Shown: positions 9,309 through 18,060, numbered from the stretch's first letter. The stretch is DNA of 64,000 nucleotides from Thalassocella blandensis (GCA_902141825.1 CABFPG010000003.1:620001-684000), one strand, 5' to 3'. Numbers and translations are program-made. The notes: a model not told the origin generated them from the sequence alone.

Positions 9309-10082
9309 TTGATCGCGCCAAACATCATGACATTTGCCAGATCTCTCTTGACCGTAGTGTTGATCACACTGGCGCAATTTTCCCAGGCAGGCTTTGAGTT
9401 TTTAAAAACCAAAGTGATGGTCGTCGTTGTGGCGGACCCCTACGTGGAAATTCATACGGGACCGGGCCGCGGGTATCCGGTTTTTCATGTCATGGAAAAA
9501 GGCGAGACCATCAAAATCTTCAAGCGCCAGACTGACTGGTACAAAATGAAAACCAAAGATGGCATTGAAGGCTGGGTTCAACGGGAAGAACTGGGGAAAA
9601 CCCTTGGACCAGACGGGTCGGAAATCGATTTTACCGCCCCTAACTGGCAAGACTACGTTGACCGGCGCTGGGAAATTGGCATGCTGGGCGGAAACTTCGA
9701 AGATGCGGACGCGTTTACCAACTACCTCGCATTTCACCTGACTCAGAACATTGCCTTTGAGGCCAAATACACCCAGGCATTCAGTTCTGTCGGCAACAGT
9801 AAACTCGCCAGCCTCAATGCCGTCCACAAACCTTTTCCACAGTGGAAAGTATCCCCCTTTTTCACCCTGGGTGCAGGCCAGATTGACATTTCGCCCAGTT
9901 CCGACCTGGTACAGGCCGAAGATCGAGAAAACCCTGTCTATACCGTCGGTGGCGGTGCTGTCATCTATATCACACGACGTTTTTTGATGCGTGTTGAATT
10001 TAATAACCACACCCTACTGACCAAAAGAGAAGAAAACGAAGAGGTTGATGAATGGAAAGCTGGATTCAGCGTATTTTTCTAA
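9309..10082 (+). CDS. SH3-domain outer-membrane beta-barrel protein
   Basis: The 257-residue protein has an export signal ending near QAG. A bacterial SH3 domain (about residues 36-95; motifs VEIHTGPGRGYPVF and IEGWVQREEL) is followed by a C-terminal beta-barrel-like region (about 110-257) of alternating strands ending in a terminal Phe (FSVFF), the usual barrel-assembly signal. The TTG at 9309 has AAAGGA 11 bases upstream. The ATG at 9327 would give a 251-residue form but has no ribosome site. The end overlaps the next gene by 31 bases. An SH3 plus barrel suggests binding of peptidoglycan or a partner protein at the outer membrane; that is inferred. Confidence 0.8.
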   Translation: MIAPNIMTFARSLLTVVLITLAQFSQAGFEFLKTKVMVVVVADPYVEIHTGPGRGYPVFHVMEKGETIKIFKRQTDWYKMKTKDGIEGWVQREELGKTLGPDGSEIDFTAPNWQDYVDRRWEIGMLGGNFEDADAFTNYLAFHLTQNIAFEAKYTQAFSSVGNSKLASLNAVHKPFPQWKVSPFFTLGAGQIDISPSSDLVQAEDRENPVYTVGGGAVIYITRRFLMRVEFNNHTLLTKREENEEVDEWKAGFSVFF

Positions 10083-10723
10083 TCGGTTCACTCGTCGGAA
10101 CTGTCACACTGGCAAGTAATATTTGTCAGGCGCAGGAAGACGAGGGCGAATTTGATGACGAAAAAACCATCCTCGATGCGATTATCGAGCCCGACCTCGA
10201 ACGCCGCACAGTGGAAGAAGACCAAATTGATACAGAAAACTTTGAAGTCGGTTTTTATTCCGGCGTGATGAGTTTCGAAGATTTCGGTTCGAACAATGTA
10301 TTTGGTTATCGCCTTGCCTACCATATAAGTGAAGACTGGTTTTTAGAGGGGGCTTACGGGATTACCGAATTGGGAGAGACATCGGCTGAAAGCCTGTTCA
10401 ACCTGGATCTTCTCGGTGACGAACGCGAGGCAAAATACTACAACATGTCACTCGGCGTGAATTTATTCCCAGGTGAAATCTTCCTCGGAGAAAAATATGC
10501 CTTTAATACAGATGTGTATTTAATTCTTGGCGCGGGCAGCACAGAATTCGCAGACGATGAGTTTTTCACCTACAACTTCGGTGGCGGGTTCCGTTTATAT
10601 GCCACAGACTGGCTGGCTTTCCGTCTCGATTTTCGCCATCACATATTTACTCATAATATTTTGGGTAATGACAAATCCATCCAAAATCTGGAGGCCGATG
10701 TCGGTCTTTCCCTGTTTTTCTAA
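10052..10723 (+). CDS. small outer-membrane beta-barrel domain protein
   Basis: The 223-residue protein has a signal peptide (cleavage probably after CQAQ near residue 28), an acidic linker, and a barrel region of amphipathic strands ending in GLSLFF with a terminal Phe. Phrases such as FGYRLAYHISEDWFLEGAYG are typical of OmpA-like or OmpW-like small barrels. The start codon lies inside the end of the SH3-barrel gene, so the two are probably translated together. The two proteins resemble each other in the barrel half and may form a pair. No enzymatic motif is visible. Confidence 0.82.
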   Translation: MESWIQRIFLIGSLVGTVTLASNICQAQEDEGEFDDEKTILDAIIEPDLERRTVEEDQIDTENFEVGFYSGVMSFEDFGSNNVFGYRLAYHISEDWFLEGAYGITELGETSAESLFNLDLLGDEREAKYYNMSLGVNLFPGEIFLGEKYAFNTDVYLILGAGSTEFADDEFFTYNFGGGFRLYATDWLAFRLDFRHHIFTHNILGNDKSIQNLEADVGLSLFF

Positions 10724-10736
10724 AGTGGAGTTCAAT

Positions 10737-11243
10737 ATGAAACGACTACTATTTGTAATTTGCTTAAGTTTCCTCACCGCAGCGGGAGCATCAGCCAAAG
10801 AAAAGCACGTGGACCTTAAAGGTCCCGCCAAGGATTTCACGTTAAAATCCAACAAAGGCAAAAACATTCAACTTTCAGATTTACGTGGCCGCGTTGTCAT
10901 GCTGAACTTCTGGGCTTCCTGGTGTGGCCCATGTCGTCAGGAGATGCCTTTGCTGGACCAACTCTCACAACGATATGAAGCGGCAGGATTTACTTTGTTA
11001 GGTGTCAATGTGGAAGCAGATCAAAAGGCGGCCGACAGCCTGCTCAAAGAAATTCCTGTCAGCTTTCCCGTTCTTTACGATCCCACCAGTAAAGTCAGCG
11101 AGATGTATAAAGTGGAAGCCATGCCAAGCACTATCATGATCGATTGCGACGGCAATTTAAATTATCTGCATCGCGGCTATGTGCCCGGCGATGAAAAGAT
11201 TTACAAAAAGAAAATTAAAGAGCTGATTCGCGCCTGCAAATAA
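10737..11243 (+). CDS. TlpA/ResA-type periplasmic thioredoxin-like protein
   Basis: The ATG at 10737 has GTGGAG just upstream, giving a 168-residue protein; a longer frame to the left overlaps the preceding gene and is not needed. It has a signal peptide (about 20 residues, ending SASA) and a TlpA fold with NFWASWCGPCRQEMP (Cys63, Cys66) and the cis-Pro segment EAMPSTIMID near residues 124-133. This family reduces disulfides in the periplasm, often keeping CXXCH cysteines reduced before heme attachment. Here it lies between genes for CXXCH proteins and a lipoprotein with a CGC tail, either of which could be its client. It starts 13 bases after the barrel gene. Confidence 0.93.
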   Translation: MKRLLFVICLSFLTAAGASAKEKHVDLKGPAKDFTLKSNKGKNIQLSDLRGRVVMLNFWASWCGPCRQEMPLLDQLSQRYEAAGFTLLGVNVEADQKAADSLLKEIPVSFPVLYDPTSKVSEMYKVEAMPSTIMIDCDGNLNYLHRGYVPGDEKIYKKKIKELIRACK

Positions 11244-11263
11244 CACCAGCGCTATCAAAACCT

Positions 11264-11527
11264 ATGAAGCGGCATAAAATGATGAAAACACTGCGCCTGA
11301 CTTTAAGCCTGCTGGCATTGCTGAGCGGCTTAAGTGGCTGTTCCACCGTTCGGGACTTTAAGCTTGAGCCCTGGGTGAAACCCTACGAAAGGGAGAACCT
11401 GGCAGACCCCGTAATGGCATTCGATCGCAATTCCGTCGACACCAAATTCATGGGACATGCCTTTGGCAACCGTGAAGCGGCTGTCGGCGCTGAGGGCACA
11501 GGTGGAGGCGGCTGTGGCTGTAACTAA
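11264..11527 (+). CDS. DUF4266 lipoprotein with C-terminal Gly-rich CGCN tail
   Basis: This is at most 87 residues. The ATGs at 11264, 11279 and 11282 are all possible; the last gives a typical 19-residue lipoprotein signal before the lipobox Cys (LSGC, Cys26 of the longest form). A short middle part (WVKPYERENLADPVM, then FGNREAA) leads to a terminal GTGGGGCGCN with Cys84, Cys86 and Asn87. I recognise this as DUF4266, whose members keep the Gly-rich CGCN end. The protein is probably an outer-membrane-anchored peptide. It lies 20 bases after the thioredoxin gene and 7 bases before the DUF3570 gene, the usual partners of this family. The tail suggests metal binding, disulfide chemistry or covalent modification; none is shown. 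Confidence 0.85.
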   Translation: MKRHKMMKTLRLTLSLLALLSGLSGCSTVRDFKLEPWVKPYERENLADPVMAFDRNSVDTKFMGHAFGNREAAVGAEGTGGGGCGCN

Positions 11528-11534
11528 AGCAACA

Positions 11535-12731
11535 ATGCTGAACTGGCTCAAAACCTGTTTTGGGCTTGTTTTATTACCCCTTTGCCTGCTTTCGAACATG
11601 GCGACAGCTGCGGTACTGCCGGAAGATCGGGCTGATGTTTTAATCCATAATTATTCCGGTGACGGCTCAACATTTAAAGGCCCATCGATTCTTGTCAGAA
11701 AGCAATACAAAGACAAAGTATCGTTTTGGGGCAACTACTACATCGATATGAACAGTTCCGCGTCCATCGATGTGATGACGCAAGGCAGTCCCTACGAAGA
11801 AGAGCGTACGGAATACAGTGCCGGGATGGATTATCTGCATGATAAAACCATCATGAGTGTAAGCTTCACCAACAGCAGCGAAAACGATTATGAAGCGGAC
11901 ACATTCGCCATAGGGATCAGTCAGGATTTTTTTGGCGATCTATCCACCCTCACGATGAGCTACGCAAAAGGGGAAGATGAGGTCTACCAGAACATTCGCG
12001 AAGGCTCCGGCAAAGATGATATTACCGGGCGAATATTTATTGGTCCCGCCTCCCATCAACGCTTTGCCATCGGCTGGACTCAGATTCTGACAAAAAGCTG
12101 GATTGCCGCGTTAAATGCAGAAGCCTCCGTGGATGAAGGAATATTGCGTAACCCTTACCGCAGCGTGCGTTATTACCAGGGTGCAGATTCCATCAACCGC
12201 CAAATTGAAAATTACCCGACTACTCGCAGTGGACAAGCTTACGCTTTAAAAAACATGGTCTACCTGCCCTACCGTGCCGCACTAAAACTGGAATATCGGG
12301 TCTTTTCAGATTCCTGGGATATTGAAGCCAGCAATTGGGAGCTTCGCTATACCCACCCCTACAAAGAAAGCTTCATCTTTGATGTGCGTTATCGTTTTTA
12401 CGACCAGACTCAGGCCAGTTTTTACAGCGATATTTTCGCGTTTCAGGACGAATTTGATTTCATGGCCAGTGATAAGGAATTGAGCACCTACCAGACCGCC
12501 GCCATAGGCTTTGGTGTGACCTATGAATTGGAGAAAAAGTGGATCAAGTGGTTTGACCGAGGCACACTGAATTTTAATTTCGACTATGTTTCCTATAACT
12601 ACGACAACTTCAGTAACAAGCTCTTAACCGAAGGCCCCAATGCGGCGGACTTCGATGTTAATTATGGGGAAGAACCCATGTTTGAGTTTAATGCCCGTAT
12701 TTCCCGTTTGTTTTTGTCTTTGTGGTATTAG
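11535..12731 (+). CDS. DUF3570 outer-membrane protein
   Basis: The start is the ATG at 11535, 7 bases after the DUF4266 stop. A longer in-frame form would begin inside that gene and lack a signal at its end. The 398-residue protein has a signal peptide ending NMATAA, then the DUF3570 pattern: DRADVLIHNYSGDGSTFKGP, SFWGNYYIDMNSSASID, later HQRFAIGWTQ and a long array of aromatic beta strands, ending ISRLFLSLWY. The family is predicted to be a barrel and nearly always travels with DUF4266, often also with a thioredoxin and ApbE. It may export or display the DUF4266 lipoprotein, which is inference. It is the last gene of the rightward set. Confidence 0.9.
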   Translation: MLNWLKTCFGLVLLPLCLLSNMATAAVLPEDRADVLIHNYSGDGSTFKGPSILVRKQYKDKVSFWGNYYIDMNSSASIDVMTQGSPYEEERTEYSAGMDYLHDKTIMSVSFTNSSENDYEADTFAIGISQDFFGDLSTLTMSYAKGEDEVYQNIREGSGKDDITGRIFIGPASHQRFAIGWTQILTKSWIAALNAEASVDEGILRNPYRSVRYYQGADSINRQIENYPTTRSGQAYALKNMVYLPYRAALKLEYRVFSDSWDIEASNWELRYTHPYKESFIFDVRYRFYDQTQASFYSDIFAFQDEFDFMASDKELSTYQTAAIGFGVTYELEKKWIKWFDRGTLNFNFDYVSYNYDNFSNKLLTEGPNAADFDVNYGEEPMFEFNARISRLFLSLWY

Positions 12732-12743
12732 CCAGTCAATCTC

Positions 12744-12776
12744 TACAGCGGTTTCTGCAGGATTGAAACCGCTGTA
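12744..12776 (+). terminator. hairpin after the DUF3570 gene
   Basis: A perfect 12-bp stem (TACAGCGGTTTC with its complement) closes a 9-base loop 12 bases after the DUF3570 stop. There is no U tract, so it may be a weak terminator or an RNA 3'-end stabiliser. Confidence 0.5.
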
Positions 12777-13167
12777 TTGCCCTTCAAAGTACTTCCAAAA
12801 CACTCATTAAGCACTTTTAAACACTTAACAGACCCTCCCCACACAGACCTGTATTGGTCGGCCGGTTCAAACTATTTTTTTAGATGCTGGCGCAAGCTCC
12901 TCGCGTGTTTCATTTCCGGATGCGACCAACAAAGGCATCTCTAATCAACAATGCCTGCGGCCCACCCCATTAGACCTTACCTGTATTCACACCAGAGCTC
13001 TATATTGCACAGCCATTCACGATTCCGGTGCGGACAATCTCAACTGAATAAAACATAAGACTTAAGGCCAACCTTGCGCGGTAAAGAGATGCTGCAGCTG
13101 ACTAAATATCGCTTTTATCGCTTAAAAAGCGAACTTTTAATGAATTTATACAATTTCAAGCATATCT

Positions 13168-13190
13168 AACTAATAATGATTTGTATTTAC
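13168..13190. promoter_or_regulatory. possible Fur box
   Basis: The stretch TAACTAATAATGATTTGTAT partly matches the repeated GATAAT hexamers of a Fur box (AATAAT, then GATTTG). It lies about 55 bases before the start of a siderophore-type TonB receptor, where iron control would be expected. The match is imperfect. Confidence 0.35.
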
Positions 13191-13243
13191 ATTCCGGCGC
13201 ATTTATCATTCAGCATTTTCGTAATCCTGAGGAAATATTCTGC

Positions 13244-15322
13244 ATGAAAAGCAATCAAAAACTGATTTTCGCTCTGGCGGGATCACTGTTGTCTACCACC
13301 TCAATGGCACAAACATCTTCATCCGCTGAGGAAATGGTCGTCATCGGCGTACGTGAGAACCGCACCAGTAAAGGAGCGACAGGTCTTGCGCTGGAAATTA
13401 AAAATACGCCACAAAGTATTAGCATTATTGACCAGGAAGCGATGCAGGACTTTAACGTAACTGGCAGCAACAATGCTCTGGAGCTTTCCACTGGCATCAA
13501 CGTTGACCAGTACGAAACCAATCGCGCGACATTTAACTCCCGTGGGTTTGAGATTCAACTTACTCAGATCGACGGCCTTGGCATGACCAATGACTTCGGT
13601 ACAGTGGTTGGTCAATGGGACACCTACCTGTTTGAAAAAATCGAACTTATCCGTGGTGCTAACGGCTTACTTACAGGTGTTGGTAATGCATCTGGTACGA
13701 TTAACTACGTGCGTAAACGCCCCACGAACGAAGACCAGGGCGAAGTGATCGTCAGCGGCGGATCATACAGCTACAAGCGTGTTGCTGCGGACTACAACAA
13801 AGTGCTGAGCAGCGATGGCAGTTGGGCAGGCCGAGTTGTCATGGCATATGAAGATAAAGATTCTCATATTCGTGATTTGCACAATGAAGACACCACTTTT
13901 TATGGTGTCATTGATGGCCAGATCGGTGAAAACGGCATTCTAACCGCCGGCGTCACCCTGCTTAAAAACGACCAGGACTCTCCGATGTGGGGATCTCTCA
14001 CCCTGTTCTACCCTGATGGCAGCATGGCCGAGTTCGACGATTCCTCTTCAACTTCACAAGACTGGACCTATTGGAACAGCGAATCCCAAAACGCGTTTGT
14101 CGAATATAAGCACTTACTCGGACAAAACTGGGAAGCAAAATTAACCTACAACCTGCGCCGCGCAGAGTCTGATTCCCGCTTACTGTACGCGTACAACCCT
14201 GCTGGACCTTTGAATGAAGACAACACCGGACTGGTTGGTTGGCCATACTCAAGCCACACCGAAACAGACAATGACCTGCTGGACTTCAACATCAGCGGCA
14301 CCTTTGAAGCTTTTGGTCAGGACCATAGCTTAATTGCCGGTGTGAGCAATGCGACGCAAGACCTGGAAGGCTGGATTCAGAACTTTGATGATTCTTACCT
14401 GCTTCAACCAATGCCGGCCTTCCCTTTTGAAGGTGATGTTTACCCGGAACCTGAATGGGGTCCATTGACACCTGATCGTGCCGGAGAGCAGGAGCTAACT
14501 CGTTTTTATGCAGCCACTCGCTTTAGCTTTACTGAGAAATTTAAAGCAATTGCAGGTCTTAACTCCATTAAACTCGCGCGTGAAGGCAGCTCACGCTACG
14601 GCAACGCCGTCGCGGTAACTGAGTACCCTGATACAGAAGAAACCAGCCCTTACCTTGGTTTAACTTATGATTTCACCGACAACATTTTGGGTTACGTTTC
14701 TTACTCGGATATTTTCCAGAACCAAGATCAGACAGATTTCGACGGCGAATATTTAGACCCAATGAAAGGGGTGAATATGGAGCTGGGCGTAAAAGCAGAA
14801 TGGCTGGAACAGCGCCTGCTAACCACCGCAGCAATATTCAGTGCGGAGCAGAAAGGTCTTGCTACTTATGCAGGTCTTACTGATGGCGGTACTTATTTCT
14901 ATGAGCCAAAAGACGTGAAGTCCGAAGGTATTGAACTGGAAGCAGTTGGTAAAGTCAGCGATAACGCTAAAGTTTCTGTTGGTTTAACCCACCTTGATCT
15001 GACTGGCCCTGATGGCAATGATATTTATGAGTGGATACCACGAACAACCGCGAAAATTCGTTTCGACACGCGAATCAGCTCCTTGCCTGAACTGCGTGTA
15101 GGTCTACATGGCCGCTATGAATCAGAAGTGATAGGCTCCTACGCCAAGCAAGATGCCTTTTATCGCTTCGACATGTTTGCCGCATACGAACTTTCAGAAG
15201 CAGCAACTATTCGTTTGAATATCAATAATTTGCTGGATGAAAAATACGTTGAAGGTATTGCCTACGGTGCTATCTACAGCGCACCACGTCATGCGCAAGC
15301 ATCTTTACAATACAAGTTCTAA
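13244..15322 (+). CDS. TonB-dependent siderophore-type receptor
   Basis: The ATG at 13244 has GAGGAA nine bases upstream. The 692-residue protein has a signal peptide ending SMAQ, a TonB-box-like segment (EEMVVIGV near residue 30), a plug domain (NTPQSISIID, then GINVDQYETNRATFNSRGF and ELIRGANGLLTGVGNASGTI), and a long beta-barrel ending NLLDEKYVEGIAYGAIY and a terminal Phe. The plug motifs are those of ferric-siderophore receptors of the FpvA/FhuE/FoxA group. It imports a large iron complex using TonB energy; the ligand cannot be read from sequence. It converges with uxuA, so a role in uptake of a sugar-acid compound is a less likely alternative. Confidence 0.93.
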   Translation: MKSNQKLIFALAGSLLSTTSMAQTSSSAEEMVVIGVRENRTSKGATGLALEIKNTPQSISIIDQEAMQDFNVTGSNNALELSTGINVDQYETNRATFNSRGFEIQLTQIDGLGMTNDFGTVVGQWDTYLFEKIELIRGANGLLTGVGNASGTINYVRKRPTNEDQGEVIVSGGSYSYKRVAADYNKVLSSDGSWAGRVVMAYEDKDSHIRDLHNEDTTFYGVIDGQIGENGILTAGVTLLKNDQDSPMWGSLTLFYPDGSMAEFDDSSSTSQDWTYWNSESQNAFVEYKHLLGQNWEAKLTYNLRRAESDSRLLYAYNPAGPLNEDNTGLVGWPYSSHTETDNDLLDFNISGTFEAFGQDHSLIAGVSNATQDLEGWIQNFDDSYLLQPMPAFPFEGDVYPEPEWGPLTPDRAGEQELTRFYAATRFSFTEKFKAIAGLNSIKLAREGSSRYGNAVAVTEYPDTEETSPYLGLTYDFTDNILGYVSYSDIFQNQDQTDFDGEYLDPMKGVNMELGVKAEWLEQRLLTTAAIFSAEQKGLATYAGLTDGGTYFYEPKDVKSEGIELEAVGKVSDNAKVSVGLTHLDLTGPDGNDIYEWIPRTTAKIRFDTRISSLPELRVGLHGRYESEVIGSYAKQDAFYRFDMFAAYELSEAATIRLNINNLLDEKYVEGIAYGAIYSAPRHAQASLQYKF

Positions 15323-15344
15323 CCACCTCAGTTAGCACCAAAAA

Positions 15345-15378
15345 AACCGGGAGCCTTGAACAGACTCCCGGTTTTTTT
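15345..15378. terminator. bidirectional intrinsic terminator
   Basis: A 9-bp stem AACCGGGAG/CTCCCGGTT with an 11-base loop is followed by seven Ts, and an A run on the left side gives a U tract on the other strand. It sits between the convergent TonB receptor and uxuA genes and can end both transcripts. Confidence 0.9.
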
Positions 15379-15438
15379 ATGCCTTGTTCTTTTACCTGTA
15401 ACGATGGCGTTACAGTGTTTGACTCTCCGCCAAGAGCA

Positions 15439-16626
15439 TTACAGGGACACAGACAGCGCCCGAATAACACCTCGAATTTCTGCTAACCCCTTTAGCCTGC
15501 CAATACCCGAATATCCCGGATTGGTTTTTTTATTTAAATCATCCATCATCTGGTGACCGTGGTCAGGGCGAATATAAATAGGATTACCCTGTTCTCGACG
15601 TTTTTCCTGAGTCAGAAGTTCGCGTATCACACTCACCATATCAATATCACTGTCCAGATGATTTGCTTCGTAAAATGAGCGCTGCTCATTGGCATCCCGA
15701 CTAACGCCACGTAGATGAGCAAAATGAATACGATCACCAAATTCACGAGCCATCGCAGGCAGATCATTGTCAGGACGACTACCATAAGTGCCCACACAGA
15801 GGGTGATGCCATTCGCTGGACTTGGCTGCGCCTCAAAGAGCTTTCTTAAATCTTCTGCCGTACAAACGACTCTAGGCAGCCCCAGCATGTCTCGCGGTGG
15901 ATCATCGGGATGGATGGCCAGTTTCACGCCGCATCGTTCAGCCCTGGGTAATACCCGCTGCAAAAAATTAAACAGATTTTCGCGAAAATGCTCCTTGCAA
16001 AGGCCAGCGTACTGCGCAAGGGCAAGACGAAAATCCTCAATAGAATAGCTGTCTGTCATCCGCCCAGGCAAACCGGCAATTATATTCGACGTGAGCGTTT
16101 CCATCTCCTCCTTACTCATCCTTTCGTATTCGTTCTGCGCGCGTTGAATTTCCTGAGGGGTATAGTCTTTGTGGGCATTCACTCGCTGCAGAATAAACAA
16201 ATCAAACGCTGCAAACGCATCCTGATCAAAACGCAAGGCATAAGCACCAGAAGGTAAACGAAACTTTAAATCTGTACGCGTCCAATCAATCACCGGCATA
16301 AAGTTGTAGCAAATGGTGTTTACACCACAGGCCGCCAGATGCTCCATGGATTGAATCCAGTTTTCTATATACGTTTCACATCCTGGTCTGGCTAACTTTA
16401 TGTCCTCGTGAACAGGAATACTTTCTACCACACTCCATCGCAAAGGAGACATACCCTCAGGAGTTGTTTCAATTAAGGCCTGGTGTGCTTTAATCGCCTC
16501 GACAGGCCAAATCTCTCCAATCGGTATTGTATGAAGCGCGCTGACGATATCCGTCGCCCCGGTTTGCCGAATATCATCGAGAGTGACGGGATCTTGTGGT
16601 CCAAACCAGCGCCAGGATTCTTGCAT
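15439..16626 (-). CDS. uxuA: mannonate dehydratase
   Basis: The 395-residue protein matches UxuA over its whole length: MQESWRWFGPQDPVTL at the N-terminus, GVNTICYNFMPVIDW, the KLAIHPDDPP metal-binding segment, HFAHLRGV, and IRPDHGHQM near the C-terminus. The enzyme dehydrates D-mannonate to 2-keto-3-deoxygluconate in hexuronate breakdown and uses a divalent metal held by His, Asp and Cys residues. No other uronate gene lies in the window, so it stands alone, convergent with a TonB receptor. It fits an organism that degrades glucuronate- or alginate-containing polysaccharide. Confidence 0.97.
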   Translation of the reverse strand: MQESWRWFGPQDPVTLDDIRQTGATDIVSALHTIPIGEIWPVEAIKAHQALIETTPEGMSPLRWSVVESIPVHEDIKLARPGCETYIENWIQSMEHLAACGVNTICYNFMPVIDWTRTDLKFRLPSGAYALRFDQDAFAAFDLFILQRVNAHKDYTPQEIQRAQNEYERMSKEEMETLTSNIIAGLPGRMTDSYSIEDFRLALAQYAGLCKEHFRENLFNFLQRVLPRAERCGVKLAIHPDDPPRDMLGLPRVVCTAEDLRKLFEAQPSPANGITLCVGTYGSRPDNDLPAMAREFGDRIHFAHLRGVSRDANEQRSFYEANHLDSDIDMVSVIRELLTQEKRREQGNPIYIRPDHGHQMMDDLNKKTNPGYSGIGRLKGLAEIRGVIRALSVSL

Positions 16627-17467
16627 AGTAAAGCTCGTTTATTCTCGTTTGTAATTCAATTATTGAAAGACCGTCTATTGTATGACCATTCCGCTGTACA
16701 TAAAGATTGCAGGGTGAAGTATTTAAGGTCGTTAGACCGTGGAGTTAGCCCTTTAATTTATCGCTCGGATGACTTCCCATAAAACACGCCTCCCCTCCTC
16801 AAAAAACTAAAAACAAAAAACTGCGCCCAAAGCTATACTCGGATTCAGGCAAAAGTTTGGCGTTTTTTCAAAACCAAAGTCAAAGTTACAAGAGTAATGC
16901 GATAAAAACGGATGTTTAGCTTCGCTCATCTGCACGCCCATTGTTTCACTCCCCCCGTCAAACGGGAACGTTTCAGTTTAGCGATGGTTCGCGAAGCTTT
17001 TATGAAACTCCCACTCTTCCCCGCTCAATATGCAGCAGCCTGCAGACTTCGGCCATAGGGTCCAAGGTTTAACACGCAGTTAATCTACATATGGTATATG
17101 TTTATTTTTTTGCTGGTCTTATTCTTGCTATCGTAATTCATGCTATTGGTAAGTAAGCTTTAGCAGTTGTTCATGTTTGTTCAGTTGTTAATGCCGTTTA
17201 CACAGCGGAAATTCAGTGAAAACCGAGAATCAGGCATGAGGTGACATCATCGACATCTGTTTAAAAATACACCAGACTCTAACAGAGATTACTGGTGCGT
17301 GGCCAATAACGGGAATTTGGTCACTATTCAGAAAAATGAATGGCTTGCTTCGCTTGAAACACGGGAATTTAACACTAATTTACACATTCTAAACTCATCA
17401 CACTTTATTATTCCGCGCAACGTATAGTGTTACAATGCGCGCTTAATCCAAACAATTGCAGGACCAT
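16627..17467. other. long intergenic region between uxuA and the YfaZ gene
   Basis: These 840 bases hold the promoters of two divergent genes and no clear coding sequence. A 21-codon hydrophobic frame at 17091-17156 is discussed among the findings. A TGTTACAAT element at about 17430-17438, 30 bases before the YfaZ start, could be an extended -10 box. No recognisable uronate-regulator operator was found. Confidence 0.45.
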
Positions 17468-18037
17468 ATGAATAAACTTACTCAATTTTCGACTATCGTT
17501 TTAGGCTCTTCACTTCTAGCGGGCAATGCGTTTGCCAGCTCTTTGGAAGCCGATATCCATGCGGATGCGATAAAAGCAAAATACAATTTCAACAGTGAGC
17601 GTGCGAGTATGGGCTTGTCCGCAGCGGTTTTAATCACTGATGAAAACGGTGAAGCGTATTCTTTTGATATTCGTTCGCAGGGTTTATTAAATAAAACTCA
17701 AGACGCCAACATTCGTGGCGGCTTTGGTATTCGCGGTTACCATGTTGCGCCAGACGGTGATGCAGACAGCTTCCAGGCATTGTCTTTGGGCGGTTTTGTT
17801 GATGTCGGTATTCCAAGCATTCCAGATGTGACATTCGGTGTAGATCTGTACTATGCACCTTCCATTCTGGTGACGGATGATATTGACAGTCTGTACGAGC
17901 TGAACCTGCGTGTCAGTTACCAATTGTTCCAGAACGCGAAAGTTTACGCGGGCTTGCGTGATTTTGAAGTCGGCTTTGAAGACTTTGATTATGACATCGA
18001 CGACAATCTGCACGTCGGCTTCAAACTGGACTTCTAA
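17468..18037 (+). CDS. YfaZ-family outer-membrane protein
   Basis: The ATG at 17468 has AGGA four bases upstream; the earlier TTG adds four residues and overlaps the ribosome site. The 189-residue protein has a signal peptide ending NAFAS, then ADIHADAIKAKYNF and a series of amphipathic strands (VYAGLRDFEVGFEDFDYDID), ending HVGFKLDF with a terminal Phe. This is the YfaZ pattern, a small barrel or porin-like protein of unknown substrate. It is monocistronic, with its own terminator at 18061-18085. Confidence 0.88.
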   Translation: MNKLTQFSTIVLGSSLLAGNAFASSLEADIHADAIKAKYNFNSERASMGLSAAVLITDENGEAYSFDIRSQGLLNKTQDANIRGGFGIRGYHVAPDGDADSFQALSLGGFVDVGIPSIPDVTFGVDLYYAPSILVTDDIDSLYELNLRVSYQLFQNAKVYAGLRDFEVGFEDFDYDIDDNLHVGFKLDF

Positions 18038-18060
18038 TTCCAATTACACTCATCACACTA

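Larger units (their letters stand above)
12732..13243. other. intergenic region before the TonB receptor
   Basis: No gene is supported here. A 12-bp hairpin lies at its left end and a possible Fur site at its right end, both listed separately. The middle is unremarkable. Confidence 0.5.

Noticed and set aside
9402-10010. 202-codon minus-strand frame under the SH3-barrel gene
   Set aside because: The plus strand has a signal peptide, SH3 domain and barrel; the antisense frame has none and no ribosome site.
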